A DNA stretch of 6,455 bases from Alistipes sp. UBA936. Its GTDB lineage: Bacteria; Bacteroidota; Bacteroidia; Bacteroidales; Rikenellaceae. Positions 5,520 through 6,455 of this stretch are shown here, piece by piece. The stretch is taken from NCBI GenBank assembly GCA_002293505.1, contig DBDI01000008.1, forward strand, positions 1 to 6,455, given 5' to 3'. Under the pieces are notes generated by a model. The model searched no databases. It worked only from the letters and a program-made list of their open reading frames with translations, and was not told the DNA's origin. Within the stretch, counting starts at the first letter, position 1. Each line of letters begins with the position of its first letter. The position numbers and the translations under genes were made by a program.

Positions 5520-6455
5520 CTATGCCCGCTCCAACACATCAATCAGCGCTCGGGCGGATGCAGCCCAGCTAAAGCGTTGTTTCTCAGTAGCAAAATTGGC
5601 CCTCAGGGCCGCGGCAACGTCGCCGGAGAAGAACCGCTCCAGCGTCTCGGCGATGCTTTTGGCGTTTGGTTCGGCCACCAGTCCCACCACTCCGTCGCGC
5701 ACAATCTCGGGCAGACCGCCCACTCGCGTGACGATCATCGGGACGTCGAAATGGTAGGCAATTTGGGTCACACCGCTCTGAGTAGCAGTGCGATACGGCA
5801 GCACCAGCACATCGGCCAGCGAGAACCACAGCGCCACCTTGTCGTCGGGCACAAACCGGTCATACACGATCACCTCGTTGCCCAGCCCCAGCCGTTCGAT
5901 CTGCGCCCGATAGCGCGCCACATCGTCATAGAACTCGCCTACAATCAGCAATTTACGCCCCTGCGCGCCATCTCGTCCGCCCGCTCTCACCCGGGCCCAC
6001 GCATCGAGCAGCAGGTCGAGCCCCTTGTACTCGCGCACGAGGCCGAAAAACATCACATATTCTGTCGCCGGATCGAGATGACACGTGGCGGCAGGCGTGC
6101 TCCCGCCGTCTGTTTCACCCCCCGCCCCGCCCCCGTCAGGCGTCGCCCCAAGCAGCTTTTCCAATTCGCGACACGCCTCCTCGCGCGGCACCCGGTCGCC
6201 GAAATGATCCATGATCGGGTGGGGCGAGTAGAGGCGCGGCCGCGTCGTGTCAAATTCGGCCAACTCGCGCCCCACCTGCTCGGACATGTAGATAAACCCG
6301 TCCATCGAGCGGACGAAGTATCGCGTCAATATCCCGTCGAACCATCGCCGTTCGTGTGGAACGATGTTGTCGAGTTGCACAAGAAACCGTGTACGACCGC
6401 CGCGCCGCTTTGCCACACGGGCGATGGTGCCGAAACATGGCGCCATGAACGGCGT
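5520..6455 (-). CDS. GT4-type (GT-B fold) glycosyltransferase, N-terminus beyond the window
   Basis: A minus-strand frame open at the right edge, ending in TAG at 5522-5520. At least 311 residues are present: the codons before the Met at 6446 read T-P-F, continuing into MAPCFGTIAR, so that Met is probably internal and the start lies outside. Numbered from this Met, LDNIVPHERRWFD (25-37) belongs to the acceptor-side Rossmann domain, and FIYMSEQVGREL (51-62) and SPHPI (74-78) lead to the hinge. VMFFGLVREYKGLDLLLDAW (131-150) is the classic donor-domain opening, followed by LLIVGEFYDD, VPDDKVALWFSLADVLVLPY (199-218), QSGVTQIAYHFDVPMIVT (223-240), and VGGLPEIV (242-249). The standard E-x7-E pair of many GT4 enzymes is not evident at the QSGV segment, as in some other GT4 subfamilies. 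A Gly/Thr-rich insert (101-127) is unusual. No membrane segment is seen. It likely transfers a sugar from a nucleotide-sugar donor into a surface glycan; donor and acceptor are unknown. Confidence 0.88.
   Translation of the reverse strand, partial: TPFMAPCFGTIARVAKRRGGRTRFLVQLDNIVPHERRWFDGILTRYFVRSMDGFIYMSEQVGRELAEFDTTRPRLYSPHPIMDHFGDRVPREEACRELEKLLGATPDGGGAGGETDGGSTPAATCHLDPATEYVMFFGLVREYKGLDLLLDAWARVRAGGRDGAQGRKLLIVGEFYDDVARYRAQIERLGLGNEVIVYDRFVPDDKVALWFSLADVLVLPYRTATQSGVTQIAYHFDVPMIVTRVGGLPEIVRDGVVGLVAEPNAKSIAETLERFFSGDVAAALRANFATEKQRFSWAASARALIDVLERA

Noticed and set aside
5384..5572. A 62-codon frame starting with GTG in the gap after dxs
   Set aside because: It crosses the palindrome's right arm and runs into the glycosyltransferase gene on the opposite strand, with no ribosome-binding or family signal.

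Overview
The window looks like a chromosomal, housekeeping stretch from a GC-rich member of the Bacteroidota, probably Bacteroidales and possibly near Alistipes/Rikenellaceae. The evidence is: promoter boxes of the Bacteroidota form TAnnTTTG (TATCTTTG at 267-274 and 3281-3288); a DUF3467 small protein of the kind found in this phylum; a MurA carrying the GGDKIGRR active-site loop; a DXS with an IAEGHAV active-site strand; and GC-rich codons. The genus is a guess from composition and protein style.

Layout from left to right. Positions 1-227 hold the 3' end of folC (folate polyglutamylation). After an 89-base gap with a -7 type promoter box comes a two-gene plus-strand unit: a DUF3467 protein (317-646) and, 24 bases later, a secreted protein of 414 residues with the catalytic-motif pattern of the EreA/ChaN-like superfamily (671-1915). 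Only 18 bases separate it from the convergent murA gene on the minus strand (1934-3241; first committed step of peptidoglycan synthesis), whose catalytic Cys is replaced by Asp. The AT-rich 58-base gap between murA and the next gene holds two face-to-face divergent promoters that form an almost perfect inverted repeat. One drives murA; the other drives a CAU-anticodon tRNA (3300-3373) followed, after 40 bases, by dxs (3414-5333; entry enzyme of the MEP isoprenoid pathway).

Downstream of dxs is a 186-base gap dominated by a 118-bp imperfect palindrome with perfect 18-bp arms (5359-5476). The last gene is a minus-strand GT4-type glycosyltransferase (5520 to beyond the right edge), convergent with dxs.

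Functionally, murA and dxs both feed cell-wall synthesis: MurA starts the UDP-MurNAc branch, and DXS supplies isoprenoid precursors for the undecaprenyl carrier. A shared divergent promoter region could couple them, together with a tRNA. The glycosyltransferase would use sugar donors for surface glycans. No CRISPR, phage, or intact insertion sequence is visible. The least explained items are the palindromic element after dxs, the mirror-image promoter pair, and the EreA/ChaN-like secreted protein.
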